From assembly GCA_036337945.1 (NCBI GenBank), contig JAYZDF010000124.1, forward strand, positions 1 to 64,000: a stretch of DNA of 64,000 nt. The letters are read 5' to 3'. The notes beneath the pieces were generated by a model. That model worked only from the letters and a program-made list of their open reading frames with translations. It was not told where the DNA came from and ran no database searches. The stretch is from JAYZDF01 sp036337945. GTDB taxonomy: Bacteria; Myxococcota; Kuafuiibacteriia; Kuafuiibacteriales; Kuafuiibacteriaceae. Of this stretch, positions 16,637 through 26,433 are shown piece after piece. A program made the position numbers and the translations under genes. Numbering within the stretch: the first letter of the stretch is position 1; the number at the start of each line of letters is the position of its first letter.

Positions 16637-17938
16637 TTAGACTGCAAACTTTCGAATCAGAGCTCGGCCGACCACACCAACGAGGAGAACCGCTGTGCCC
16701 GAGAGCCAAAACAATGGCTGGACCCAAAATGCGAGACCAAGACAGCTGAGAAGACCCGCATAAGAAATCCAGCGAGGAAAAAGGCGCTCTTCCGCTGATA
16801 GTTGTAAAGCCGCCGCGTTGGTCAAACTATAGTAAATGAGAACCGTAAATGCGCTAAAAGACCAGGTTGTCTCAACACTACCGAGACAACTCAGCCCCGC
16901 GATAATGATACCCACAAAAAGGACCGCTCGAGTCGGTGACCCGTTGTTTTCATTCACCCGCGCAAGTTTCGCGGGCAAGTCATTTCTTCTGGCCATCGCG
17001 AGTGCAACTCGAGACAGACCCAAGAGTAGATTAAGCAAAACGCCTAGCATAGCGGTAATCGCACCAATGACGATTAACGTCGACAGCCATTCAGCGCCAA
17101 GCGCCTCTCCAATTTTCTGTAGCGGAGCCGCCGAGCTCTTCGCAGCGTTTCCTAGATTATCTGCTCCCAACACTCCGACAGCGACCCAAGATACTAACGC
17201 ATACAGAATGCCGATAATCGATAAGGTTGTGATCATCGCGCGAGGAATATTACGGCGAGGATTTTTGATCTCTTCGCCTAAGGTCGCGATGCGTCCATAA
17301 CCAGTATAAGCCACAAACATGAGTGCCGTAGCCCGCATGAAGGATTTGGCGACACCATCATTATTCGCACTGGGTTGCCAGAGCTGTAATTGCTGGGAGA
17401 AGCCATCGAGCGCGTGTGGAGCGCCCGATACCACGAGAGTTATCAAAGCGATTAAGGTCACTGACACAATGACAATATTGGCTTGGTTTGAACGTTTGAG
17501 GCCGCCGACCACTATCAAAGTAAAGAAGCTGATAATTGCGAGCGCGATAATGACTCGATCGCCGGCAAACGAAATTTGACTAAAGGAGAGCAAATAACCA
17601 GCGAAACCTAGAGAAGCTGTCGCTGCCGAAGCCGATTTCGCGCACAGAAACATCCAGCCCGCAGAAAATCCCAATGTAGGCGATAGGTATCGATAGCCGT
17701 ATTCATAAGTGCCACCACTCACCGCATGATTCGCTGCCAACTGCGCACTAGAAAGCCCGTTGAAGGTTGCGACGAGAGCGGCCAGTAAAACAGCATAAAC
17801 AACGGACGGACCCGTGATACCGGCAGCAATTCCGATGCTTACAAATATTCCCGTTCCGAGAATAGAACCAAGGCCCATAAATATGGCTCCTGGTATTCCT
17901 ACAACTCTTTGGAGTTGACCGCTTTCTTTCTGATTCAC
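16637..17938 (-). CDS. APC-superfamily amino acid permease
   Basis: 433 aa, with about twelve hydrophobic segments. The N-terminus (GIPGAIFMGLGSILGTGIFVSIG) contains the unwound TM1 substrate motif GSxxGTGIF of APC transporters, and TM6/8 regions (LMFVAYTGYGRIATLGEEIKNPRRNIPRA) fit amino acid permeases. Probably a proton- or exchange-coupled amino acid carrier in the inner membrane. A hairpin (17954-17980) sits just upstream of its start. Confidence 0.85.
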   Translation of the reverse strand: MNQKESGQLQRVVGIPGAIFMGLGSILGTGIFVSIGIAAGITGPSVVYAVLLAALVATFNGLSSAQLAANHAVSGGTYEYGYRYLSPTLGFSAGWMFLCAKSASAATASLGFAGYLLSFSQISFAGDRVIIALAIISFFTLIVVGGLKRSNQANIVIVSVTLIALITLVVSGAPHALDGFSQQLQLWQPSANNDGVAKSFMRATALMFVAYTGYGRIATLGEEIKNPRRNIPRAMITTLSIIGILYALVSWVAVGVLGADNLGNAAKSSAAPLQKIGEALGAEWLSTLIVIGAITAMLGVLLNLLLGLSRVALAMARRNDLPAKLARVNENNGSPTRAVLFVGIIIAGLSCLGSVETTWSFSAFTVLIYYSLTNAAALQLSAEERLFPRWISYAGLLSCLGLAFWVQPLFWLSGTAVLLVGVVGRALIRKFAV

Positions 17939-17953
17939 GAGCCTGACCTCGAC

Positions 17954-17980
17954 GTTGCCGCAGCCCGTTGGCTGCGCAAC
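17954..17980 (-). terminator. Strong hairpin between the SelO-like operon and the permease
   Basis: GTTG-C-CGCAGCC-CGTT-GGCTGCG-CAAC folds into an 11-bp stem with one bulge and a 4-base loop. There is no T-tract in either direction, so it may be a factor-dependent stop or a leader structure of the permease mRNA instead of an intrinsic terminator. Confidence 0.35.
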
Positions 17981-18050
17981 ATCATATTCTCGTGTCTATG
18001 ACAGTCCCCAGAGTTACACAAGCTACAGAGTTTTATACTGTGGTAAAAAT

Positions 18051-20336
18051 CTAGTTCGGCAAAGAGGGCTTTAGACTCGAGATAAGCGTCTCTCTTTCTT
18101 TTTCATCCGGAACCACAAAGTTATAACCATGAAAATCATTGCTGCCGTCTTTGAGCCAGAAATCCCCATCTACGTTGCAGTGAAATAATCCTTCCAAGTG
18201 ACCCGTCTCGCCTCTCAGAACCGGAATTTCAAATTCACAGTCCGCTGCCCCAGAGAAAGTTTTCACATTGCAGGATAGCTCCTGTGAGTTTTCCCAGCCA
18301 TCGGTTGTGAATCGATATTTTAGGCCTTTGAGCTGTTCCAAAGTAAGTTGAGGATTCCCAGGGATAGCGAGCTCGTATCTGTCAAAATCGATCTTACGTG
18401 CTTGAAGCTTCACAGACAGCTTTCTCTCGCCGCCCTTTTTCGCTTTGACCGCATAATTCACACCATTCACCGTGCGTTTTTGCGATAGAACGGTCGTACC
18501 TTTGACCGAGTTCTCTCCACTCGCACGGAGGGCATCAACGTTACGTATAGAGTTTGCAATGGTGATATCTACAGCCTGCTTAAACACGGCGGGATCATTA
18601 CTGTGCTCATACCACTCGATCGCTTGATCGAGATTATTGGACAATTGAGCTCGGTATAACAAATCCATTGGCTCATTTTCAAAACGGGCACGATGGGTGA
18701 TCGACCGTTTCATAGATGGAATGTCATCGTAGTGCTTATCTGCGAGATTTTCGGCCTCACTCATCAAGTCTTGATAGGCCTGATCAAAGTCTTTGACCAG
18801 CTGACGAATGTCGCGTTCCATGTTCACACGTTTCAGCTTATCCTTCGCCTTTATCACGGGTGAAAACGCTTCTTGCACTTGACGGAGTCGATCTGGGGCA
18901 TCAACTGCGATACCAGGCATTTTACCGAGCGCACCGAAAACGTCTAAAACGGAAACCTCCGAGACAACGTTCTTGTCTGCGTCGATACTGCCCTTGTTCG
19001 TCTTTTTCATCATTTTGACGATGACATTACGAAACCGTTCGGCCGCTTTCGATGTACCACTCTGTATATCCTCAACCACCTCTCCTTTGAGCCCCGTCGC
19101 GCAGGCGAACTGGTAGGCTAAAGCGGACTGATAAGCACTATTGAATGTCCTGAAAACATCGAGATCACGAATATTGTATTGATTGATTTCTTTTTTGGAT
19201 GCGTTCGTACGTAATGCGTTTGAAACCTCAGAAAGCGCGTTGATATGAGAGACGTGCTCACTACCAAAAGTGTAGCCTTTCCAGTCTCTACCTTCGATGC
19301 TTGAAATCGGCGCCGTTCTTGGTTGCGATTGCATCGTTGCGAGGTCAAGTTGTGATCCATCGAGTTCCATATTCGAAGGACTAGGCGCACCATGCAAAAT
19401 CCTAAAACGTAGCTGTTCGGCGACCGTATTCGCATGTTTTTTGACAATATTCTCGAAAGTCTTATGGATGTCGGGACGCGGGCCGTTTCGTGATTTGGAC
19501 TCTACGAGGTCACCGGTTACTCGAGTTGATTCAATGAACATCTTGGTCATTTCGCCGCGAGTCATGCCATCATCCAAAAAGTGAGCAGGTCGAATTTGGT
19601 CGCCTGCACGCACAATCAAAGCTCGACGCTCTTTACTGCCGTCTTCCCATTCGGTGTAGTCTCCGGTGTCAATAATCGCGAGAATCCGAGTGGAACCTTC
19701 AGTAAAAAGATTGGTTCCTACCTCGCCCCAAATGGCCTCAAGAAAACCTTCACGCATCGGCGCTCCACCATGAGAGTGATGGAAGTCGTTTTTCGTTTTA
19801 GAGAGCGGCGTTTGGCCTATGCCTTTGATGTTGAGATTTCCATAAGGCAGGAAGGCTGCCCGCCCGGCCCCTTCATTATATCCGATTCCAAAGCCGCCGT
19901 AGCGGTCTGCGTACCCTGTGAGTGTCTTCGCACCATCTGGGACTTCAGAATCGTAAGGAAGAATTCTAAATGACAGCTTCTCAAGCAAGGCCTGTTCGAG
20001 CCGTTCATCCATTTTGTTGGAAAGACTTACCGGAAACCCAAGTTCTCGTGCCAGTTCAGGGTTGGCCCATACAACCTTCCCTTTTACTGAGGCCAAACGA
20101 ACGGTCGCGAACCTCGAAGGTTCAAACGACTCAAGAATTTTTGAATTTCCACTCTTTTCGTCCACGCCGAGGCGCTGCATCGCTTCGGTTTTAGTTATGG
20201 GCTGTCTGGCCCATTGGTCGACGGGACTCGTTGTCGGCGCTGGTGCGGATTTCTTCTCCTCTGAAGGCGTTGCTGGTGCTGGTTCATTCCGCAGGAATCG
20301 AGACCATAGAGGATTATTTGATTTTACACCGGGCAT
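18051..20336 (-). CDS. Divergent SelO-like pseudokinase (putative protein AMPylase)
   Basis: 761 aa. Residues 146-335 follow the order of the SelO (protein adenylyltransferase) family: a Gly-rich segment YGGFGIGYNEGAGRA (146-160), IKGIGQTPLSK with the ATP lysine at K171 (SelO: LKGSGxTPYSR), MREGFLEA with E196/E200, GDQIRPAHF with R249 (SelO: HIRxGxF), and HGAPSPSNMELDGSQLD with metal ligands N322 and D331, nine residues apart exactly as in the SelO HGxxNTDN...D motif. The substitutions (SPSN for NTDN, LDLAT for DYGPF) and the long, unrelated N- and C-terminal regions mark a separate subfamily. It starts 1 base after the stop of a zinc-ribbon protein gene. Assignment is by motif only. Confidence 0.55.
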   Translation of the reverse strand: MPGVKSNNPLWSRFLRNEPAPATPSEEKKSAPAPTTSPVDQWARQPITKTEAMQRLGVDEKSGNSKILESFEPSRFATVRLASVKGKVVWANPELARELGFPVSLSNKMDERLEQALLEKLSFRILPYDSEVPDGAKTLTGYADRYGGFGIGYNEGAGRAAFLPYGNLNIKGIGQTPLSKTKNDFHHSHGGAPMREGFLEAIWGEVGTNLFTEGSTRILAIIDTGDYTEWEDGSKERRALIVRAGDQIRPAHFLDDGMTRGEMTKMFIESTRVTGDLVESKSRNGPRPDIHKTFENIVKKHANTVAEQLRFRILHGAPSPSNMELDGSQLDLATMQSQPRTAPISSIEGRDWKGYTFGSEHVSHINALSEVSNALRTNASKKEINQYNIRDLDVFRTFNSAYQSALAYQFACATGLKGEVVEDIQSGTSKAAERFRNVIVKMMKKTNKGSIDADKNVVSEVSVLDVFGALGKMPGIAVDAPDRLRQVQEAFSPVIKAKDKLKRVNMERDIRQLVKDFDQAYQDLMSEAENLADKHYDDIPSMKRSITHRARFENEPMDLLYRAQLSNNLDQAIEWYEHSNDPAVFKQAVDITIANSIRNVDALRASGENSVKGTTVLSQKRTVNGVNYAVKAKKGGERKLSVKLQARKIDFDRYELAIPGNPQLTLEQLKGLKYRFTTDGWENSQELSCNVKTFSGAADCEFEIPVLRGETGHLEGLFHCNVDGDFWLKDGSNDFHGYNFVVPDEKERETLISSLKPSLPN

Positions 20337-20337
20337 T

Positions 20338-20811
20338 CTACAGGCCCTCCCCGCGCGACGAATTATCCTTGAGAAGGTCGTGCGCTCGGTTTTGGGAGTC
20401 TTCAGAGAGCGGAGTCAGGCTTTCGCACGCTTTACAGATGGCCACAATGTTCCCGGTTTGCGGATCGATTTCTAGTTTCGCAGCGACAGCTTCGTGGCAA
20501 GCAGAGCATTTCCAGTCTTGAGTTAGTTCGTGCACCCAATCGTCGAGATTTCCTTTCAGCCAACTGTGGGTTTCCAGATTTTTTCGGTATGAACGGAATT
20601 CACTCATAAGCGCAGGAGAAACTTCATACTTTCCTTGCTCAACTCTTCGCGAAATCTCCAGGTGGGTGTTCGCCATGATGCGCAGATGTTCGCGCATCAA
20701 TTGTTGTTTATTGATACCGGTTCGCTGTGCAGCGCCCAGGAGTGACTCGACGGTGCTTTTCGTCGCACCGAGAAAAGCCTCTAGCAGTTTGTCTGCGTCA
20801 CTCACTCTCAT
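20338..20811 (-). CDS. Zinc-ribbon protein co-transcribed with the SelO-like gene
   Basis: 157 aa. A helical N-terminal region (residues 1-100) is followed by a zinc-ribbon pattern WKCSACHEAV ... AICKACES, two CxxC pairs separated by about 27 residues. Its stop is one base before the ATG of the SelO-like protein, so both are made from one message. It may be a substrate, adaptor or regulator of that enzyme; I do not recognise the family. Confidence 0.6.
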   Translation of the reverse strand: MRVSDADKLLEAFLGATKSTVESLLGAAQRTGINKQQLMREHLRIMANTHLEISRRVEQGKYEVSPALMSEFRSYRKNLETHSWLKGNLDDWVHELTQDWKCSACHEAVAAKLEIDPQTGNIVAICKACESLTPLSEDSQNRAHDLLKDNSSRGEGL

Positions 20812-20867
20812 CCCTCATTCCACCGTACGAATAGTTCCCACGACAGCTTCCACCAGCTCTACCGTGC

Positions 20868-22781
20868 TTACTCTCCGCCGACAACGACCATTCGCGCCGG
20901 GACATTTTGCTCGGCTACCGAAACCTCATTTTCTGTAAGGTTCAGCAATATCGTTTCGCCAGAAGGAAGCTGCCACCGCTGGGGCACGACGTGAGTCGTC
21001 TTCTGATTGTATATATCGTCAACAATGCTCGTAAGTTGCGTCGGAGGAACTTTCGGGAAATTGTCCACAGGAACCGCAGGGGAACCTGAGAGTCCCAAAC
21101 CGAAGATTTTGGGGTCTAAGTCCATGTTTTTACGAGATTCTTCCAGTTTTGGAAGGTTGTCAGATAGAAAAAAAGCGCCGCCCGCGAGAGCCGCCACCCA
21201 GGCCCCTACTTTGACTTCAGACTCAGGTAATCCTCGTAGTAAAGCCGGGTCACCATCGCAATAAGTGATGGTGCAGACGGGCCATCTGGCAGCTATGTTT
21301 CGCGCTTGGCCCGGTATAAAATGCCAATTCACTCCCGTCTGTTCGAATGCGATATCGGGTCCAACCCTCCACGCATCCACATATCTGACGCTCGGGATAC
21401 CCGGTGCTCCAACCGCTAATAATTCCGTCTGTTCGCCCGCTGCGGAGCGAATAATACTCAGCGCAGTCTTGTACGCTTCGAGCCCAAGAACGTTGTCTAC
21501 CTTTCGGCCGCCTACAAATGTTCCGGCAAACAAGAAGTCGATCTTGAGCATCCGGTATCCCCAGCCGACGATTCGCTGGATTGTTGTTTTGAGGTGTTCG
21601 GCCGCCTCCGGATTCGTCACGTCGAGGACGCGGAGATTGCCGTGAATCGGATGAAGAAAGGCAGCTCCCATCACAAGCCAATCGGGATGCTCTGCCGCTA
21701 GATCACTTTTTGGGTCCACGAGCAACGGAGCCAACCAGATACCCGGGCGCCAGCCCTCTTGAGCAATGTCCTGAGCGAGAGACTCCATGCCCTGAGAAAA
21801 TTTATCATTGGGGAACCATTCTCCCCACGCCTTTTGCCAACCATCATCGATGACCATCGTCAGTTCAGACTCATAGTTTGGAACCCAGTTACCGAGCATC
21901 GTCGCAGCAATACTGGCGTTTGCAACGATGTCTTCGCTCGAAACTTTATCCCAAAGGTCGTACCAAGAATTCCAACCAAGCGCGGGTTGAGTATCTGCAG
22001 AGTGCTTGCGGTGATTTACCTTCTGCGCATAGGTCTTTAGGCTGGTGTTCAGCTCCGCCGTGGCTTGAACAAACCAAGGTTCGCCATCGACGATATCACC
22101 AGCCTGGAGGCTCAAGGTCTCATCTGCGCCTCCGTGATTGAGTTCCACAATAATGTCTTGTTCGGTACCCGCCGCCCCATAAACACTCACCCAGCTCCTC
22201 CAGCGGTCAACCGAGGTTACACCAGCCACAACACTCGGTCCTGTAGAGCTTCCAATAAAGCTATACCACCAAGAAAGCTCTGTTCCCTCCCTGAGGACTT
22301 CCGGGTCACCTTCAAGTCTTAGAGCTTTATTGATTGCGTTTTGTGTAGGCTGACGGCCAATTTGAATCACACCGCTTTGCGACCAAGATTGAAAACCGTT
22401 CGACAACCAAGCATTCGCGTTTGGCAGTGCACCCTGCCCTCGAATTCTCAGACCTCGTAGAGTGATTTGAGCACTTGATTCAAATGAAGAAGTCAAAGCC
22501 CCTTCATTCAACTTCAACGTGTACACTCCTGCGTCTTCGAAGGAACACTTCATTTCCTGATTCGTTACAGCGCATTGACCCGTCTTCCATTCTTGATCGA
22601 CTTGAACTTGCCCTTCGAACCGTAAGTCGACTTTCAGGCAAGGGCTGCTCAACACAAGTTTTGTTTCGGTGAAGGCGAAACTGGCTGGGGCGCAAATCTC
22701 AGGTTCGTCGTCACTACAGCCCGCGAAAGCAATCGCCCACAAAAGCATAGGACCAAGCTTCGTCAATGTACGGCTAAACAC
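20868..22781 (-). CDS. Clan-D glycosidase lipoprotein (GH36/alpha-galactosidase-like)
   Basis: About 637 aa from GTG 22781; a TTG at 22817 and ATG at 22748 are in-frame alternatives. Lipobox IAFAG-C follows a hydrophobic stretch. The barrel domain shows GWNSWYDL, VIDDGWQ, GIWLAP, a nucleophile region MLKIDF (D at about 427 of the longest frame) and an acid/base region RVGPD (about 488), as in GH36/GH27 alpha-galactosidases. An N-terminal beta-rich domain of about 250 residues precedes it. It probably removes alpha-linked galactose (or a related sugar) from outside polymers. Confidence 0.75.
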   Translation of the reverse strand: MFSRTLTKLGPMLLWAIAFAGCSDDEPEICAPASFAFTETKLVLSSPCLKVDLRFEGQVQVDQEWKTGQCAVTNQEMKCSFEDAGVYTLKLNEGALTSSFESSAQITLRGLRIRGQGALPNANAWLSNGFQSWSQSGVIQIGRQPTQNAINKALRLEGDPEVLREGTELSWWYSFIGSSTGPSVVAGVTSVDRWRSWVSVYGAAGTEQDIIVELNHGGADETLSLQAGDIVDGEPWFVQATAELNTSLKTYAQKVNHRKHSADTQPALGWNSWYDLWDKVSSEDIVANASIAATMLGNWVPNYESELTMVIDDGWQKAWGEWFPNDKFSQGMESLAQDIAQEGWRPGIWLAPLLVDPKSDLAAEHPDWLVMGAAFLHPIHGNLRVLDVTNPEAAEHLKTTIQRIVGWGYRMLKIDFLFAGTFVGGRKVDNVLGLEAYKTALSIIRSAAGEQTELLAVGAPGIPSVRYVDAWRVGPDIAFEQTGVNWHFIPGQARNIAARWPVCTITYCDGDPALLRGLPESEVKVGAWVAALAGGAFFLSDNLPKLEESRKNMDLDPKIFGLGLSGSPAVPVDNFPKVPPTQLTSIVDDIYNQKTTHVVPQRWQLPSGETILLNLTENEVSVAEQNVPARMVVVGGE

Positions 22782-22904
22782 AAAATCACTTGAACGAAGG
22801 TTCTCCCAGCTTGGCAAGATGAATTTCTACCGCTGAGCGTAGATATCAGAAGTAATTTACTTTTGTGTGAGCTTGATCACCGACACCGAATGGTTAGATT
22901 CAGA

Positions 22905-24458
22905 TCAGGTGTTACGGAGCATGAAATCTAAAGTCTTAGCTCCCATGACGTCCGGTAGTGTCTCGTACACTTCTTTCGGAATGGTTAGGGCCTGCATCAA
23001 GGTGCGCCAGATGTCTCTTCCTGGGGTTCTCATGCCATTGTGTTCCGTGCCCATTGGGTTCGCGATTCCAGAAACAACATCCGGGCGATGATAGCTGAAT
23101 TTATGGCCATCGAGCTTCGGTCCGGCAATTTTCACGTCACCGAAATATCCACCCTGAATCCCACCACCTGCCAGAATCACGGTGTTCTTTCCTTCATTGC
23201 CTGAAGAATTGGCAGCAGGAGAGCGACCACCGTCGAGGGAATAAACAGCGATGACTGTATTATCGAATAGGTTGGCCTCTTTTAGCTTTTCAATCAATCG
23301 TGCCAGCGGAATCGCCGATTGCAATGCCATAACGTCGATCATTTCAACGGGACGAGAATCATGAACATCGACATAGTCAAATTCGAGCGCAACGCTAGTG
23401 GCCATGTTGGATTCAATAAGCTTGAACGCGTACGCGACTTGCTCCCAGATCTGAAATTTTATTCCCCCTGGGTTACCAACTTGAGCAGGAACCCCCTGAG
23501 ACCAATACTCAGTTTCTTCGTCGGTCAGCGGCAGTGACACTGAACCGCTCTGGCCCCAGTAAAGCTGTCGGTTCAGACCCTTCAGTTGCTCGGTATGATC
23601 AAGCGCTGATATTTCACTGTACTTCCGGCGGTCTAAGAACCGCGCATCTATCGTCTTGAGAAGACGACCAAGGCGTTCGGCTTCTTGGGCAGACTCCAGA
23701 ATATTATAGGCGTTCGGATCCAAGGGAAAAGCATCAAAAAGTGCGGTCTTGCTTTGAATGCGATCTAGCTCTGCATCCGGAAAGCCGGCCGCGAAGTGAT
23801 AGCAGTTGTGGAAGCGGCTGATACCCTTGAGTGCAATTCCGTTTCTCATCAGTCCACCCAGCTGTTTTTGCCAGTAGTTATGAAGTGAAGCGGGGGTTGG
23901 CGTAGATGAGTAATGCGGCTCGTTACCCTGCTCTACATAGCCAGGCTCGTTTCTCCACATGGGTAATCTGCCGCCGCCACCATCACTGTAACCACGCCCA
24001 GGTGAGCGCGTGGCATTTGCGGCTTCATGCCCATGAATTCGCCCAATGGAAAGTTCGCAGGTTTCTAAAACCGCAATATTATCCAGGTGAGGTGCTAAAG
24101 CTGTAGAAGATGGCGTGAGATAGAAACCATTGCCTTTGTCGATAAGCTCATCATGACGGTAATACAGTGGTAGCTTCCGCCCATTACCCCCGCGGATAAT
24201 CGGGCCGGTTTCTGTCGCAATCCCCGGAGGGACGAATACGTGGCCAAAATCCCACTGGTCTCTAAGATTAATCTCAATGAAATTTATCGGACGACTCGCG
24301 CCCATGGCTTGAGCATACGCTTTGCCTAAGGACAGCTCTCGGCCCGCAAAGCGAATGTCGGGTGTCACCCAGGCAGCACCGAGAGCGGCAGTTGCTCCTC
24401 TCAAGAAGCTCCGTCGAGACAAGGGAATGTGACTAAATTTTGGATTGAAAAACTTCAT
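22905..24458 (-). CDS. Tat-exported DUF1501-like protein
   Basis: 517 aa from ATG 24458, chosen because GAGG lies 6 bases upstream; GTG 24470 would overlap the previous gene by 4. The N-terminus has a twin-arginine signal (PLSRRSFLRGATAALGAAW). The C-terminal half has the DUF1501 (sulfatase/alkaline-phosphatase-fold) pattern: FDNTVIAVYSLDGGRSP, GKNTVILAGGGIQGGYF, HRPDVVSGIANPMGTEHNGMRTP. It forms an operon with a CxxCH lipoprotein and another lipoprotein, a pairing known from Planctomycetes and myxobacteria. Function of the family is unknown. Confidence 0.75.
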   Translation of the reverse strand: MKFFNPKFSHIPLSRRSFLRGATAALGAAWVTPDIRFAGRELSLGKAYAQAMGASRPINFIEINLRDQWDFGHVFVPPGIATETGPIIRGGNGRKLPLYYRHDELIDKGNGFYLTPSSTALAPHLDNIAVLETCELSIGRIHGHEAANATRSPGRGYSDGGGGRLPMWRNEPGYVEQGNEPHYSSTPTPASLHNYWQKQLGGLMRNGIALKGISRFHNCYHFAAGFPDAELDRIQSKTALFDAFPLDPNAYNILESAQEAERLGRLLKTIDARFLDRRKYSEISALDHTEQLKGLNRQLYWGQSGSVSLPLTDEETEYWSQGVPAQVGNPGGIKFQIWEQVAYAFKLIESNMATSVALEFDYVDVHDSRPVEMIDVMALQSAIPLARLIEKLKEANLFDNTVIAVYSLDGGRSPAANSSGNEGKNTVILAGGGIQGGYFGDVKIAGPKLDGHKFSYHRPDVVSGIANPMGTEHNGMRTPGRDIWRTLMQALTIPKEVYETLPDVMGAKTLDFMLRNT

Positions 24459-24466
24459 CTGCATCC

Positions 24467-25621
24467 TCACCGTTGCTCGATATAACTTCGGAACACTTTC
24501 GGCTCAGTTACGACATATCGAAACAGATCTTGAAAAGTCGCATCTTCTTTTCCGTCTCTCTTTAAGGCCTCTGCAATGTTTCGATACAAATTCACATCCG
24601 TTCTAGCCGAGAGTGTCTCGTCTAAATTGAACGCATATTCAAAGGTCCTACGAACCGCACACGAGAGGAATTGAGGTTCTGCCACGATAACTTGAGCCGC
24701 CCCTGCGAGGTTGGGGACCTCCTGGCCGAAAACCTGAGCGGTTTCGTTTTCAGAGCGGTCGAGTTCTGCAAAATGGGAGGCAAAATAACGGCCAATACTT
24801 CGGCCAAGCTCTCCATACTCATCTTGAATACCATGAGCGTGACTTCTCCAAAGTCCCGTGGAATCGAATTTCACGTAAAGTTGGGCATGATTCGCAAACT
24901 GGCTATGGCAAGTATAGCAGCCGAAGCCGTTACCGAAACCATTTTGGGCCTCTTCTACGGTCTGTTCTTCTGGCGTCTGAGCTTGAAACATTGGAATCAA
25001 GCTTTCTTTATCCGCCGAAGGTTGAAGCCCGAATTCCATCGGATAGCCCCTGCACGAAAAAACGTTCATTAGGGTCGACGCTCTTCTCAGATTAAAGCGG
25101 CTTGCGTTGGCGCTGAGATAGGCTCGGGTGGTCAAAACGCCTGCGACATATGGCGCGCTAGTGTCACACTCTATCTTCGCTCCAAATTCATCTACGCAAT
25201 AATCGGCCGTAAGCAAAAAAGAATAAGGATGCTCTTCAGTAACGATATGTTCAGCCAAATTACCGGGTAGATCAAAGTCTACGTCATCGTGTTTGCCATT
25301 GGTTTTGAGCAAATGCTCCATCATGTCTCTTACCGCTTTGCCAAACTTCGGCGACTGCAGCCAAGATTCAACAATCGGCACAATGGCGTTTACGCCCTCG
25401 GATTGGATTTGTTGCAGCTCACTGCTCACCAGCGGCCTCTGAACCAGTCTTGATGACAGCGCCCCAAGATAACTTTCTGCTTCTTCGGACGTGCCGTCGA
25501 GACTTAGTTCCGGTGCGCCTGTCGTGTTCGCTTGGGGTGGACTTGGGTCGGTCGTCTCATCACAAGCGGTCGAGATAGCCAAACCAGCCGCCAATAGCGC
25601 GAATAATCTTGCCCTAATCAT
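24467..25621 (-). CDS. CxxCH-containing lipoprotein (cytochrome-like, DUF1549/DUF1588-type)
   Basis: 384 aa. Signal peptide with lipobox (ISTA-C) and a low-complexity spacer. Near residue 250 GCYTCHSQFA is a covalent heme c site, and the overall layout resembles the cytochrome-like proteins that accompany DUF1501 proteins. Start and stop overlap its neighbours by 4 bases on both sides, so the three genes are tightly coupled. Probably a periplasmic electron-transfer partner of the DUF1501 protein. Confidence 0.65.
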   Translation of the reverse strand: MIRARLFALLAAGLAISTACDETTDPSPPQANTTGAPELSLDGTSEEAESYLGALSSRLVQRPLVSSELQQIQSEGVNAIVPIVESWLQSPKFGKAVRDMMEHLLKTNGKHDDVDFDLPGNLAEHIVTEEHPYSFLLTADYCVDEFGAKIECDTSAPYVAGVLTTRAYLSANASRFNLRRASTLMNVFSCRGYPMEFGLQPSADKESLIPMFQAQTPEEQTVEEAQNGFGNGFGCYTCHSQFANHAQLYVKFDSTGLWRSHAHGIQDEYGELGRSIGRYFASHFAELDRSENETAQVFGQEVPNLAGAAQVIVAEPQFLSCAVRRTFEYAFNLDETLSARTDVNLYRNIAEALKRDGKEDATFQDLFRYVVTEPKVFRSYIEQR

Positions 25622-26139
25622 CTCGCCACAAACTCCATAGAACTAAGGATAGCTAGGCAATAGCTGCGTTCAGAATCGCTCCCCATTGCGCTTTGGGACA
25701 TGAAATCATCGAGAACAGACTGGTCCGCGGCATCCGCTGCTCTGCCGTACGCACTGAGGATAAATGAATCTGGAGCACTCGTTAGCGCTGGATACAACTC
25801 AGAAAGCCGAGTCGAACTGCATATGGGTAACAAAGAGCGAATCCATAATCCCATTTTCCTCGCGCTCCAACGCTTATCGGGGCGCAGCGCTCGCGCGTAG
25901 TTATGGTCGCCGAGAGCAAAGCGATGCTGCAGGAGTTCGTCGAACATCTCATCCTCGATCGACGTTTCAAACACGTGAGCCAGCTTGTTGAGGCGTACTG
26001 AAAATGGCAAAAGCTCAATGTCTGGAGGCGCGAGATCAATTTGCCTGACCTCGGCCGGGCCGACCGGAGGTTCCATGATCTCCGCCACAGGCTGACCACA
26101 ACCGACCAGAGCCAGAATTAGAAATGCCACTCGTAACAC
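25618..26139 (-). CDS. Lipoprotein of unknown function, first gene of DUF1501 operon
   Basis: 173 aa from GTG 26139. Lipobox VG-C follows a hydrophobic signal (MLRVAFLILALVG). The mature part is mostly helical; Cys residues occur at about 133 and 160. It lies immediately before, and overlaps by 4 bases, the CxxCH lipoprotein. I do not recognise the family. About 290 bases of non-coding sequence separate it from the divergent gene at 26434, which must hold both promoters. Confidence 0.6.
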   Translation of the reverse strand: MLRVAFLILALVGCGQPVAEIMEPPVGPAEVRQIDLAPPDIELLPFSVRLNKLAHVFETSIEDEMFDELLQHRFALGDHNYARALRPDKRWSARKMGLWIRSLLPICSSTRLSELYPALTSAPDSFILSAYGRAADAADQSVLDDFMSQSAMGSDSERSYCLAILSSMEFVAR

Positions 26140-26433
26140 GATGAAGCGCAGTATAATCTCGGGCAGCTAAACCTATCAAGTGTGACAATAATCACGACAA
26201 ATTTGCAGCAAATCGAGTGGCCTGTAGAAGTATGTGTTCATTTTTCCGCTGTGTACCGTCAGTCTAGTTCATCGAGTAAACAAGGAGTTACGGCACGACT
26301 GTGACCAAAATCATATTAATTCGACCAAACTTACACAAATTCTGAACAAAATCCGTCCAATTCGCGCAACACCTAACCACCTTCTCCGATATTGTCGTAC
26401 ATTTGGTGACATTCACCAGGCGAGGGTAAAGCG

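Noticed and set aside
26180..26205. GTGACAATAATCACGACAA before the lipoprotein operon, a possible Pho box
   Set aside because: The similar units are 12 bases apart, not 11, and the halves differ; it does not fit the other sites.
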